From positions 1-33,143 of the forward strand of contig NZ_JABERI010000024.1 in NCBI RefSeq assembly GCF_013004375.1: a DNA stretch of 33,143 nucleotides, in the 5' to 3' direction. The notes beneath the pieces were generated by a model. That model was not told where the DNA came from. It made no database searches and worked only from the letters and a program-made list of their open reading frames with translations. Position 1 is the first letter of the stretch. Every line of letters starts with the position of its first letter. Of this stretch, positions 7,433 through 15,787 are shown in pieces. A program made the position numbers and the translations under genes. The stretch comes from Acinetobacter terrae. Its GTDB lineage: Bacteria; Pseudomonadota; Gammaproteobacteria; Pseudomonadales; Moraxellaceae.

Positions 7433-9154
7433 ATGAGCCATTACGCACAGCGCCCTTGGGAAAAACATCTGCCTTCGTCATTACATGGCTATCAACTTCA
7501 GCCAGAGCAAGTTCGCTCCAATCTGGCAGAGTTACTCACCCACACCACGGCGCAATTTCCTCAATCACCTGCATTCAGTGTGGTATTGCCGGTTGGCTTA
7601 AGCAAGACTTTAACGTTTCAAGAGATTGATGATCTCTCGACTGCATTTGCCAATTACCTGCAACAGCATCTTCAGCTTCAAAAAGGTGATGTAGTCGGTT
7701 TGCAAATGCCGAACTCCCTACAATACCCAATTGCGGTATTTGCCTGCTGGAAAGCTGGACTGATCATTACCAATATCAATCCGCTTTATACTCCGCGTGA
7801 GCTTGAGTACCAATTGACAGACAGTGGTGCAAAGGCGCTGATTGTTTCGGAGTTATTTTTAGCGACTTTTGAGCGCGTCATTCAAAATAATCCTCAACTT
7901 AAATCGCTTGCATTAGTGACAGCAAGTTTAAGTGAATTTTTTGATCAACCGTATAGTGGTATGATTACCCAAAAGATGCAGGCGGATGCCGAAGCGCAAG
8001 GTCGCTCACTCAAATCCAGTATTGAATATTCCACTTTCGCAGATGCTATAGTCATTGGCAAAGCTTTAGAACAATATGTCCCTATTCAACATGATATTGC
8101 CCTGTATCAATACACTGGTGGAACCACTGGACGCAGTAAAGGTGCAGTGATCAGTCATCAAAATATAGCGTCACTGATCAAAATCACCGGAGATTATTTA
8201 CGTGCGCATCAGTCTGGATTTAATCATCAGGACTGTATTTTAACCGCTATTCCGCTGTACCACATTTTTGCTTTTAGTGTAAATTTCCTGATGTTTTTTG
8301 AAGGTGGTTCACATAATTTACTGATTCCATCGCCACGCCCAGTCAGCAATTTAAAACCCGCTTTTGAAAAATTCAATGTCACCTGGCTAACGGGTGTGGA
8401 TACTTTATATGCTGGCCTTTTGGCAGAGGACTGGTTTGTAAAAAAACCACCGAAACTGACCTGCGCCATTTCCGGTGGAACGGCTTTACGGCCGACCACA
8501 GCCGAAAACTGGAAAGCTAAAGTGGGAACAATTATTGAAGGTTTTGGCATGACTGAAACCAGTTGTGCAGCACTCCTGCATCCACCGATCAGTGAAATTC
8601 GCCAAGGCTCTGTCGGTTTCCCACTCCCCCGGTCAGACATTAAAATTGTCAATACAGAAGGTCGGGAAGTTCCCTTGGGCGAAGCGGGTGAACTTTGCGT
8701 TAAAGGTCCACAAATTGTCTTAGGCTATTTAAACCGTCCAGCCGAGACAGCAGAAACTTTTGTTAATGGTTGGTTACATACCGGCGATATTGCCAAAGTC
8801 GATCAAGATGGCTTTTGTTATATCCTAGACCGTAAGAAAGATATGGTGATCGTTTCAGGTTTTAATGTTTATCCCAATGAAATTGAAGCTATTCTGGCAG
8901 AACATCCTGATATCATTGAGGCTGCAGTGATTGGCGTTCCAGACGAACACACTGGAGAATCGGTCAAAGCCTTTATTACCTCCAGTAACCCAAACCTTTC
9001 AAGCGATCACATTCTAAAACACTGCAAAGAAAACCTGACTGCCTACAAAGTCCCAAAATTCATTGAGATATTGAACGAGTTACCAAAGTCAACTGTCGGA
9101 AAAATCCTACGGGCTGAACTTCGACAAATGCAACAACAAAAAAATATCGCTTAG
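7433..9154 (+). CDS. fadD: long-chain fatty acid-CoA ligase (FadD family)
   Basis: This ATP-dependent acyl-CoA synthetase (573 residues) activates free fatty acids to acyl-CoA for beta-oxidation or lipid synthesis. ANL-superfamily motifs appear in order: the P-loop YTGGTTGRSKGA (about residues 227-238), the GFGMTETS adenylate motif near 370, LHTGDIAKVDQDGF, the hinge/fatty-acid signature LDRKKDMVIVSGFNVYPNE (about 464-482), and the catalytic lysine in PKSTVGKILRAEL near 555. The N-terminus YAQRPWEKHLPS matches the FadD opening. AAGGA lies six bases before the ATG. Acinetobacter genomes carry several fadD-like genes, so the exact paralogue and chain-length range are uncertain. A palindromic operator candidate precedes it. 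A terminator follows at 9188-9212, and an acyl-CoA dehydrogenase lies nearby on the other strand. Confidence 0.9.
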   Translation: MSHYAQRPWEKHLPSSLHGYQLQPEQVRSNLAELLTHTTAQFPQSPAFSVVLPVGLSKTLTFQEIDDLSTAFANYLQQHLQLQKGDVVGLQMPNSLQYPIAVFACWKAGLIITNINPLYTPRELEYQLTDSGAKALIVSELFLATFERVIQNNPQLKSLALVTASLSEFFDQPYSGMITQKMQADAEAQGRSLKSSIEYSTFADAIVIGKALEQYVPIQHDIALYQYTGGTTGRSKGAVISHQNIASLIKITGDYLRAHQSGFNHQDCILTAIPLYHIFAFSVNFLMFFEGGSHNLLIPSPRPVSNLKPAFEKFNVTWLTGVDTLYAGLLAEDWFVKKPPKLTCAISGGTALRPTTAENWKAKVGTIIEGFGMTETSCAALLHPPISEIRQGSVGFPLPRSDIKIVNTEGREVPLGEAGELCVKGPQIVLGYLNRPAETAETFVNGWLHTGDIAKVDQDGFCYILDRKKDMVIVSGFNVYPNEIEAILAEHPDIIEAAVIGVPDEHTGESVKAFITSSNPNLSSDHILKHCKENLTAYKVPKFIEILNELPKSTVGKILRAELRQMQQQKNIA

Positions 9155-9187
9155 ACTCAACTTATTACAGCACTTAAATCCAGCCCT

Positions 9188-9212
9188 GAAGCCCTATATT
9201 CGGGGCTTTTTC
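9188..9212 (+). terminator. intrinsic terminator after the acyl-CoA synthetase gene
   Basis: GAAGCCC (9188-9194) pairs with GGGCTTT (9203-9209) and is followed by a T-rich tract, 33 bases after the stop. Confidence 0.75.
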
Positions 9213-9298
9213 TTTTGCAATAGTCATTTACCAAACTGCATCACAAAACTTTAATGTTTAATTTATAGTCTTTTAACAAAGCAGTTCGGAGAATAATA

Positions 9299-9817
9299 TT
9301 GTCAAAAAGAATCGCCGTTTTAGTCACTCATGATTTTGAAGATGTGGAATACTCAGAACCCGTACAGGCCTTTCGTGCCGCACGTCATAGTGTTTTGAAT
9401 ATTGAAAATAGAGCAGGCAATATTGTCTACGGTAAAAAGCGTAAATCTGCTGTGACCATCGACCAAAGTATTGATGATGTTTCAGTGCATGATTTTGATG
9501 CCTTACTCATTCCTGGTGGCCATTCCCCTGACCGCCTGTGTGTTGATGCTCGTTTTGTCAATTTTATACGTAAATTTGCCCAAGCAAAAAAGCCCATTAT
9601 GAGTATTTGTCACAATCCACAGTTACTGATAAGCGCGAAAGTAGTTAAAGGGCGATTAATGACTACGCTTAAAACTTTCGCCACTGATCTGATCAATGCT
9701 GGCGCGGTGTATTACGATGTGGGAGTCGTGAATGATAATAATCTGTATATATCGTCACGTTCACCTGATGACTTACCTGCCTTTATTGAAGAAAGCCTGA
9801 TGGTATTGAGTCAATAA
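9299..9817 (+). CDS. DJ-1/PfpI family protein (YhbO-like), TTG start
   Basis: A 172-residue cytosolic protein of the DJ-1/PfpI superfamily, whose members are linked to glyoxal or protein-repair activities and stress survival. Family landmarks are visible: FEDVEYSEP with the conserved glutamate near residue 17, LLIPGGHSPDRL near 70, the nucleophile-elbow cysteine-histidine pair in SICHNPQLL near residue 104, and SRSPDDLPAFIEE at the end. Two positions differ from the usual pattern: the elbow normally reads CHGPQLL, and a tryptophan usually follows the GA/GG before YYD. The start is TTG at 9299, supported by GGAG seven bases upstream and by the lack of a nearby ATG. The gene is monocistronic and shares a terminator with the convergent acyl-CoA dehydrogenase. 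Confidence 0.85.
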   Translation: MSKRIAVLVTHDFEDVEYSEPVQAFRAARHSVLNIENRAGNIVYGKKRKSAVTIDQSIDDVSVHDFDALLIPGGHSPDRLCVDARFVNFIRKFAQAKKPIMSICHNPQLLISAKVVKGRLMTTLKTFATDLINAGAVYYDVGVVNDNNLYISSRSPDDLPAFIEESLMVLSQ

Positions 9818-9839
9818 AAAGAGCCACTTGGCTCTTTTT
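9816..9839. terminator. shared bidirectional terminator
   Basis: AAAAAGAGCC and GGCTCTTTTT form a perfect 10-bp stem around ACTT, placed between the convergent PfpI and acyl-CoA dehydrogenase stops. It overlaps the last bases of the PfpI stop codon. Confidence 0.88.
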
Positions 9840-9849
9840 ATTTGATGGA

Positions 9850-10992
9850 TTAGCGCCCCAATATGCTGCGCGCAACAATCTCTTTCATAATTTCATTGGT
9901 GCCACCGTAAATGCGTTGAATACGCGCATCCACAAAGAAACGTGAAATTGGATATTCGGTCATATAGCCATAACCACCAAACAGTTGTAACAAGTTATCG
10001 GCTATTTTCATTTGCATATCGGTACTGAAACTTTTTAATGCAGCGGCTGTTTCTACATCGAGTTTACCTTGCATGTAGAGTTCAACATTCTGGTTATAAA
10101 ATGCGGCTGTTGCCAATTCATCAATTTTTGCCTGTGCGAGTACAAAACGGGTATTCTGGAATTGACTAATTGGCTGACCAAATGCTTGACGCTCTTTCAC
10201 ATAAGCAATCGTGACATCAATTGAACCACGAATCGCACCAATGGCGGTTGAGGCAATCGCTGTACGTTCACGTGGTAATTCTTGCATTAAATAAGCAAAC
10301 CCTTGCCCTGCCTGACCCAATAACTGGTCCTTAGGCACTTTGATATTATCAAAGAATAATTCTGAAGTATCTTGCGAATGCAAACCAATTTTGTTCAGGT
10401 TGGTGCCCTTTTTAAAGCCCTCTAAATGCGTATCCAACAGCATAAGAGACACGCCTTTTGCACGTGCTTGAGGATCAGTTTTTACAGCCAGCACCACCAA
10501 GTCTGCATGTTGACCATTTGAAATAAAGGTTTTTGAACCATTTAACAGATAGTGATTACCCTGCAAAACGGCATTCGTACGCATGGCTTGCAAGTCTGAA
10601 CCTGCTCCGGGTTCAGTCATACCAATGGCACCGACTACTTCACCCGATACCATTTTCGGTAACCAATATTGTTTTTGCTCTTCTGTCCCAATGTGTAAAA
10701 TATACGGCGCTGCAATTTCAGAATGGCATGAAATACCAGTGGATAATGCGCTATATCCGGCACGTGCAGACTCTTCAACCAGCATCAGTGAATAATGGGT
10801 TGGAACACCATAACCACCATACTCTTCAGGTACATCGATACACAAGAAACCATTTTCGCCCATCAAATTCCAGATAGAACGAGGCATAATGCCTTCCTGC
10901 TCCCATTGTTCATAATGCGGTGCAACATGTTCATTCAAAAAGCGTTTGTAGTTATCACGAAATAGTTCTAAATCAGCATCATAAGCCAACAT
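9850..10992 (-). CDS. acyl-CoA dehydrogenase
   Basis: An FAD-dependent acyl-CoA dehydrogenase of 380 residues, the usual family length. It removes two hydrogens at C2-C3 of an acyl-CoA and passes electrons to ETF. The FAD/substrate motif AIGMTEPGAGSDL lies near residue 122, the FAD-contact loop FISNGQHADL near 158, and the C-terminal signature QLFGGYGYMTEYP then RIYGGTNEIMKEIVAR near 340-376, whose Glu aligns with the catalytic base of short/medium-chain enzymes. Substrate may be straight or branched chain; the sequence alone does not decide. AAGGA lies six bases before the ATG. The neighbouring acyl-CoA synthetase on the opposite strand fits a fatty-acid degradation context, but the two are not co-transcribed. 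Confidence 0.92.
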   Translation of the reverse strand: MLAYDADLELFRDNYKRFLNEHVAPHYEQWEQEGIMPRSIWNLMGENGFLCIDVPEEYGGYGVPTHYSLMLVEESARAGYSALSTGISCHSEIAAPYILHIGTEEQKQYWLPKMVSGEVVGAIGMTEPGAGSDLQAMRTNAVLQGNHYLLNGSKTFISNGQHADLVVLAVKTDPQARAKGVSLMLLDTHLEGFKKGTNLNKIGLHSQDTSELFFDNIKVPKDQLLGQAGQGFAYLMQELPRERTAIASTAIGAIRGSIDVTIAYVKERQAFGQPISQFQNTRFVLAQAKIDELATAAFYNQNVELYMQGKLDVETAAALKSFSTDMQMKIADNLLQLFGGYGYMTEYPISRFFVDARIQRIYGGTNEIMKEIVARSILGR

Positions 10993-11101
10993 ATAGCGTC
11001 CTTGTATTGGGTTGTTGTATTTATTCCTTCCCCATCCTATTCATTTTATAAACATCTGTCATGTTCTATAAGCATGATATTTCATGACTTTTGGGTCAAT
11101 A

Positions 11102-11127
11102 AAAAAGGAAGCCGAAGCTTCCTTTTT
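11102..11127 (-). terminator. terminator of dctA
   Basis: An 11-bp perfect stem (AAAAAGGAAGC with GCTTCCTTTTT) with a CGAA tetraloop lies 15 bases beyond the dctA stop. The tract of T on both strands makes it functional in either direction. Confidence 0.9.
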
Positions 11128-11141
11128 CTTAATCAAATCTT

Positions 11142-12488
11142 TTAACCATGTAGTCTATCTGCTTCTTCAAGCATCTTGGCATCCACATATTCAGGGTTGT
11201 TTAACGCATGATGAAGCTGTTCAGTGTCCAATTGACCGACCCATTTTGCAACGACGATTGTCGCTAATGAGTTACCGACCAAGTTAGTCAATGCACGTGC
11301 TTCAGACATGAAACGGTCAATACCCAGAATCAAAGCCAAACCTGCCACTGGAATATGACCCACTGCTGACAATGTCGCCGCCATGACAATGAAACCAGAA
11401 CCTGTTACACCCGCTGCACCTTTAGAAGAAATCAATAACACGACAAGTAATGTAATTTGATGTTCAATATCCAACTGTGTATTGGTTGCCTGGGCAATAA
11501 AGATTGCTGCCATGGTCAAGTAAATAGAGGTACCATCCAGATTAAATGAATAACCTGTAGGAATCACCAGACCCACCACGGACTTTTCACAACCTGCAAT
11601 TTCAAGTTTCTTCAACATACGAGGCAATACAGACTCTGAAGAAGATGTACCTAAAACAATCAATAATTCTTCACGAATCATGCGAATCATTTTCAAGATA
11701 CTGAAACCACACACACGACTGATTGTGCCAAGTATGATGAAAATGAACAATAAACATGTCGCGTAGAAGCACAAGATCAATTGACCCAACTGCGCCAAAC
11801 TGCTAATACCATATTTACCAATGGTAAATGCCATCGCACCAAACGCACCGATCGGCGCTAACTTCATAATCATGTTTACGATATTGAAGAAAACGTGAGA
11901 GATTTGATCGATAAATTTGAGTACTGGTTTACCCGCACCACCCAGTTTATGCAGCGCAAAACCGAACATAATCGCAAATAACAATACTTGAAGAATTTCA
12001 CCTTCAGCAAATGCACCCACAACCGTATTCGGGATGATATTCATAAAGAAATCAAGCGTCGATTGTGAAGCACCTGATTCTACATATTTAGAAATACCTG
12101 ATGTATCTAAAGATGCAGGATCGATGTTCATGCCTACGCCCGGTTTTGCAATATTAATTACAAGTAAACCGATCAGTAAGGCAATCGTTGATACAATTTC
12201 AAAGTAAAGTAAAGCGATACCACCAGTTTTACCCACTGATTTCATGCTTTCCATACCAGCAATACCACTGACGACTGTACAGAAGATTACTGGCGCGATG
12301 ATCATTTTAATCAAACGAATAAAAGCATCACCTAAAGGTTTAAGTTGTTCACCTAAGCCCGGAACATATTGTTCTGCACCATTGATTATTTGCGTTCCAC
12401 TTGGTGAAAAATGACCAACGAGGATACCGGCAATAATGGCAACAATCACTTGAAAATAGAGTGACTTATAAATTGGTTTTTTAGCCAT
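11142..12488 (-). CDS. dctA: C4-dicarboxylate:cation symporter DctA
   Basis: An inner-membrane transporter of the DAACS family that imports succinate, fumarate and malate with protons or sodium. The 448-residue chain has about eight hydrophobic helices. It shows the serine-rich re-entrant loop [14 protein letters not shown], then the long DctA-typical stretch [20 protein letters not shown], the second hairpin [15 protein letters not shown] and the substrate-binding helix [14 protein letters not shown]. These segments are nearly identical to E. coli DctA as I remember it, which separates it from glutamate carriers (GltP). The gene stands alone, with its own terminator. Upstream lies a 425-bp gap holding a 14-bp palindrome but no convincing sigma-54 promoter. 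Confidence 0.94.
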   Translation of the reverse strand: MAKKPIYKSLYFQVIVAIIAGILVGHFSPSGTQIINGAEQYVPGLGEQLKPLGDAFIRLIKMIIAPVIFCTVVSGIAGMESMKSVGKTGGIALLYFEIVSTIALLIGLLVINIAKPGVGMNIDPASLDTSGISKYVESGASQSTLDFFMNIIPNTVVGAFAEGEILQVLLFAIMFGFALHKLGGAGKPVLKFIDQISHVFFNIVNMIMKLAPIGAFGAMAFTIGKYGISSLAQLGQLILCFYATCLLFIFIILGTISRVCGFSILKMIRMIREELLIVLGTSSSESVLPRMLKKLEIAGCEKSVVGLVIPTGYSFNLDGTSIYLTMAAIFIAQATNTQLDIEHQITLLVVLLISSKGAAGVTGSGFIVMAATLSAVGHIPVAGLALILGIDRFMSEARALTNLVGNSLATIVVAKWVGQLDTEQLHHALNNPEYVDAKMLEEADRLHG

Positions 12489-12913
12489 GACATTACTTCA
12501 CGATATATTTCTAAATAAGAAATATTCAGTTTTTGTCTATTTTCAACAAATAAACAGCCCAAAACCCTTTTGCCAAGCAAAAGAGCGCCAAAGCATTGAA
12601 TTCCTTCAATACTGAACAATAATACGTATTATAAATGTGATTAAAAATCACGAGATTCTGAACTTTTCCAAATTCAAAACCGTTAGATCAGGAGATTGGA
12701 ATGCAACAAAAGTCTAACATAGATTAAATTTTACCTAATTTTTTAGCGTTTGTTCTCGTTTATTTGTTAATAAGACTAAATAATCGCCTATTTCTTATTA
12801 GACATTGGTCTAAACTTAACCCATCAAGTTTTTTTGGAATTCAGCTGAAATATTTCTATCAACTTTATAAAATATCCGCATACTTATTTTACTTGCCCAT
12901 TAAAGCTAGCCTT
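12489..12913. other. 425-bp divergent intergenic region (dctA / trpD2)
   Basis: Promoters of dctA (minus) and trpD2 (plus) must lie here. Visible structure: ATTGAA/TTCAAT arms at 12595-12610 and the 14-bp palindrome at 12619-12632. The frame of trpD2 is open leftward to 12764, but those codons are Phe/Tyr/Leu-rich and unlike the family, so I treat them as non-coding. No RNA gene was recognised. Confidence 0.5.
12619..12632. promoter_or_regulatory. 14-bp perfect palindrome, candidate operator
   Basis: ATAATACGTATTAT is fully self-complementary. It lies 131 bp upstream of the dctA start and about 280 bp upstream of trpD2. Its position fits an operator for either divergent gene. The binding protein is unknown. 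Confidence 0.4.
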
Positions 12914-13915
12914 ATGCAAACCAAAAGAAATATCTATAAAGATTTTGAACATCCTTTTGCACAATATGTCCGTATTGTGGGTAAAGGGAAAAATGGCGCA
13001 CGGTCACTCAGTTATGATGAAGCCTATCAAGCCTTTAGCATGATCTTAAAAGATGAAGTCTTGGATGTTCAGCTTGGTGCTTTCTTAATGCTGTTACGTG
13101 TTAAAGAAGAATCTGTAGATGAGCTGGCAGGTTTTGTACAAGCCACACGTGATCAACTCAATTTTAAAAACTTGGATGTTGATTTAGATTGGTCGTCGTA
13201 TGCAGGTAAGCGCAAGCATTATCCATGGTTTTTATTGGCTGCACTGACTTTGGCACAACAGGGTTATAAAATTGTCATGCATGGTGCATCAGGTCATACC
13301 ATTAACCGTCTTTATACTGAACAGGTATTGGAATACCTCGGTTATGCTATTTGCCAAAATGACACAGATGTGGAACAACAATTACAACAACGCAATTTTG
13401 CCTATATTCCTTTAGAAGCGATTTCACCCATCTTAAGTGACTTGATTGCCTTACGTAACGTGATGGGCTTACGTTCACCGATTCATACCCTTGCTCGCTT
13501 GATTAACCCATTTAATGCCAAAGCAACGGTGCAAGCGATCTTCCATCCTGCTTATCGAACTTCACACCAACAGGCGGCTTTTAAACTGGGCTATAAAAAC
13601 AGTGCTGTGATTAAAGGTGAAGGTGGGGAATTTGAACGTAATCCTGATGCGAAAACTTTAATTTGTGGCATTAAAAATGGCGAGCTATATGAGCACGAAT
13701 TACCAAAACTGACTGAAAACCGTAGTCCGATTGAAGAAGAGCTAGATTTAGCGGTTTTTAAAGCGGTTTGGGAAGGCAAGAAAAGTCATGAATATGGTGA
13801 AATTGCAGTGACTGAAACCATGGGGATTGCTTTATATACCATGGGCGCTTGTGATTCTTATGAGCAGGCAATGTTAAAAGCGAAAGAATTTTGGCAAAAC
13901 CGGAAAGTTGTTTAA
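12914..13915 (+). CDS. ybiB: TrpD2/YbiB family protein (anthranilate phosphoribosyltransferase-like)
   Basis: A 333-residue protein with the nucleoside-phosphorylase/anthranilate-phosphoribosyltransferase fold. The N-terminal helical domain (about 1-75) contains LSYDEAYQAFSMILKDEV and LGAFLMLLRVKEES. The catalytic-like domain carries VMHGASGHTINR where TrpD has its GTGGD loop, then LIALRNVMGLRSPIHTLARL and IKGEGGEFERNPD. The real TrpD signature is missing, so tryptophan synthesis is unlikely; E. coli YbiB is described as a nucleic-acid-binding relative. I use the ATG at 12914 because MQTKRNIYKDFEHPFAQYVR fits the family start, although no good ribosome site precedes it. It is convergent with yeaC-nadK, with the structured element 13980-14145 in between. 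Confidence 0.85.
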   Translation: MQTKRNIYKDFEHPFAQYVRIVGKGKNGARSLSYDEAYQAFSMILKDEVLDVQLGAFLMLLRVKEESVDELAGFVQATRDQLNFKNLDVDLDWSSYAGKRKHYPWFLLAALTLAQQGYKIVMHGASGHTINRLYTEQVLEYLGYAICQNDTDVEQQLQQRNFAYIPLEAISPILSDLIALRNVMGLRSPIHTLARLINPFNAKATVQAIFHPAYRTSHQQAAFKLGYKNSAVIKGEGGEFERNPDAKTLICGIKNGELYEHELPKLTENRSPIEEELDLAVFKAVWEGKKSHEYGEIAVTETMGIALYTMGACDSYEQAMLKAKEFWQNRKVV

Positions 13916-13979
13916 TGAGCTAAGGGATCAGGCTCTGCGGAGTCGTATAGTTTATTAGCAAATATCGGGAGCTCGTTGT

Positions 13980-14145
13980 GTTACTTTTTAAAAAAGTAAC
14001 CAAAACTTTTTCCATTCGCAAAACTCGGCAAATACCACCGAGTGTCATCTCTCTCGCAAAAACAGGACTATATGAATATAGTCCTGCCTCGAACAGTTGC
14101 GAATGGCTTTTACGTGTAGCTAAACTTCAATTTAAAGTTTAGCTA
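13980..14145. repeat. nested-palindrome element between convergent genes
   Basis: Five near-perfect inverted repeats follow one another: GTTACTTTTT arms (13980-13989 with 13991-14000); CCATTCGCAA (14012-14021) with TTGCGAATGG (14097-14106), enclosing ACTCGG/CCGAGT (14023-14028, 14038-14043) and an 11-bp hairpin CAGGACTATAT (14063-14073 with 14076-14086); and TAGCTAAACTT (14117-14127 with 14135-14145). Folded as RNA or a cruciform, this gives a multi-branch structure. No T-tract follows the last hairpin, so it is not a plain terminator. It resembles a repetitive palindromic element or a structured RNA. Copy number elsewhere cannot be seen here. Confidence 0.65.
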
Positions 14146-14161
14146 CTCAAACAACTCATCA

Positions 14162-14431
14162 TTAAACAAAACGAATCGGTTGGAACTCAGGTTCTTCAAC
14201 ATGCGAATCACAATGTTCATCTTCTTCTTTGGTGCCACGGTCGATATAACCGCTGCGCTCAGTTTCAGGTAAATGCTTCATTTCCCAAGCATATACCGCT
14301 TGCATACAGGTCTGACGCTGTTCAGCCGTTAACGCAATACCATTAGGCCATTTACCAATTTCTACTGCTGTTTTTAAACGCGAAACAATTTCAGGATCGA
14401 GTACGGCCAGCATTTGTTCAATATTCATCAT
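14162..14431 (-). CDS. yeaC: YeaC family protein (DUF1315)
   Basis: A small soluble protein of 89 residues beginning MMNIEQMLAVLDPEIVSRL, with the family core TAVEIGKWPNGIALTAEQR and the tail acidic and His-rich. It matches E. coli YeaC (MNIEQML...TAVETGKWPDGVALT), a protein of unknown function. Two ATG codons are adjacent (14431 and 14428); the second matches the E. coli start. The first ATG directly abuts the nadK stop, so the pair is almost certainly one transcript with coupled translation. Downstream it runs into the structured element at 13980-14145. Confidence 0.88.
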   Translation of the reverse strand: MMNIEQMLAVLDPEIVSRLKTAVEIGKWPNGIALTAEQRQTCMQAVYAWEMKHLPETERSGYIDRGTKEEDEHCDSHVEEPEFQPIRFV

Positions 14432-15346
14432 TTAATCCTGCTGTTGTAAATAGTCAAAATCTTGATTCCAACCAAGTTTGGTACGGCATGCCATATAGAA
14501 GTCATACCCTGGCGGATGAAGCAAATTCAATTTAAATGGATGTTTACGGATATGTAAACTGTCCCCAACATTGAGTGAAACGCTATGTTGACCATCGGCA
14601 CTGACCATCGGTAACACACGATTTTCACGAATCATAATCTTAATTTCACTATGTCCACCGACCACAATTGGACGTGAAGACAAGGTATGCGGGTGCATCG
14701 GCACTAAAGAAATGGCATCCATACCAGGATGCACAATGGGTCCACCACCCGATAAAGCATATGCCGTAGAACCGGTTGGTGTAGAGACAATCAAACCATC
14801 ACTATGCTGACGATAGACATATTGACCATCAATATTCAGTTCGAAGTCAATCATATGAACCGACCTGCCCGAATGTAAAACCACATCATTCAGCGCAATG
14901 GCATCATAAATACTTTCACCTTTGGAACGAATTTCCATTTCTAGCAAGAAACGGCGATCCAACTGAAACTCACCTTTAAGCACTTGATCGAGCTTGAATA
15001 TAACTTCGGTCGGCTTAATATCGGTTAAAAAGCCCAAACGACCCCGGTTCACGCCAATGACAGGCGTATTATGTTTTACCAGTGCACGTGCAGCATGCAA
15101 TAAAGAGCCATCGCCACCGACCACAATCACCAAATCAACCACTTCACCCAGTAAAGCACGACTGACGGTTTGCGTATTGGGATAAGGAACCAGCTCTGCT
15201 GTTTGAGCATCAAAAACAGGATGTAGCCCTAAACTTAAAAGATGATCATGAATGAGACTTAAAGTTTCAACAACGGAGGATTTATCTGGACGCCCTATTA
15301 ATCCAATGTTTCGAAAAGTCTTATGTGAAATTTGCACCTGAGTCAT
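14432..15346 (-). CDS. nadK: NAD kinase
   Basis: This enzyme phosphorylates NAD with ATP to make NADP, in the cytosol. Key features are the VVGGDGSLLHAAR motif (GGDG, catalytic Asp) about 70 residues in, GRLGFLTDI, NDVVLHSG, the SDGLIVSTPTGSTAYALSGGG substrate loop and HTLSSRPIVV. The open frame continues 25 codons further upstream, but the family-like start is MTQVQISHKTFRNIGLIG, so I use ATG 15344-15346 (304 residues, close to the 300 or so usual in Acinetobacter). GGAG lies unusually close before it. It is first in a two-gene unit with yeaC. Confidence 0.94.
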   Translation of the reverse strand: MTQVQISHKTFRNIGLIGRPDKSSVVETLSLIHDHLLSLGLHPVFDAQTAELVPYPNTQTVSRALLGEVVDLVIVVGGDGSLLHAARALVKHNTPVIGVNRGRLGFLTDIKPTEVIFKLDQVLKGEFQLDRRFLLEMEIRSKGESIYDAIALNDVVLHSGRSVHMIDFELNIDGQYVYRQHSDGLIVSTPTGSTAYALSGGGPIVHPGMDAISLVPMHPHTLSSRPIVVGGHSEIKIMIRENRVLPMVSADGQHSVSLNVGDSLHIRKHPFKLNLLHPPGYDFYMACRTKLGWNQDFDYLQQQD

Positions 15347-15787
15347 CGCTCCGCTACGATTCCTGCCTATCATAGCATTAACCCTATTCATTTTAAAAAA
15401 CTTTAAAGTTTCATGTAGCATTCTATATAGATGAATGAGTGACTAAACAACGATTTGTATCCCATCTATATACCAACTACAGCAAACGTCTCTGCGAATT
15501 TAAATAATATTGATTTTTTATGATAAAGATCACATTTTATAAGCAGCACCTTGAGATCTATAATGCCGCTCAATACCTCAGCTCTATAAACGTGTTCTAA
15601 AATTAACCCAATATCTCCAAAAAAAGACGAAGCTGTAAAAATAACATCTTTTATAAAATCAATAACTAATTACAAATATTCTTGGCTTTTTATCGCAATA
15701 TTTCATCTTCATTCACAGATTAATTATTGCAAAAAAATGAAAAGCTTCGCATGATTAGCACAATTAATCAGGATCTTATATTAATTG
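15347..15787. other. 441-bp divergent intergenic region (nadK / mrcB)
   Basis: An AT-rich spacer holding the promoters of nadK and mrcB. It contains a CRP-like site (15519-15534) and TGATTA/TAATCA arms (15752-15757, 15765-15770) that end at the AGGA preceding mrcB. No additional ORF and no RNA gene was recognised. Confidence 0.45.
15519..15534. promoter_or_regulatory. possible CRP/Vfr-like site
   Basis: TATGATAAAGATCACA matches TGTGA-N6-TCACA at nine of ten conserved bases. It lies about 170 bp from nadK and 250 bp from mrcB. A single match of this kind in AT-rich DNA can be chance. Confidence 0.3.

Noticed and set aside
8227..8652. Minus-strand 141-residue frame inside the acyl-CoA synthetase gene
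   Set aside because: It lies wholly within a gene with complete ANL motifs and shows no domain of its own.
10533..10877. Plus-strand frame inside the acyl-CoA dehydrogenase gene
   Set aside because: Low-complexity shadow of a well-supported gene; no ribosome site or motif.
12577..12590. Minus-strand TGGCGC-N4-TTGC, like a sigma-54 promoter for dctA
   Set aside because: The spacing between the GG and GC elements is one base too short (9 instead of 10), and the -24 element is imperfect.
12764..12913. N-terminal extension of the trpD2 frame
   Set aside because: The 50 extra residues are Phe/Tyr/Leu-rich, unlike the family, and no ribosome site supports the earlier start.
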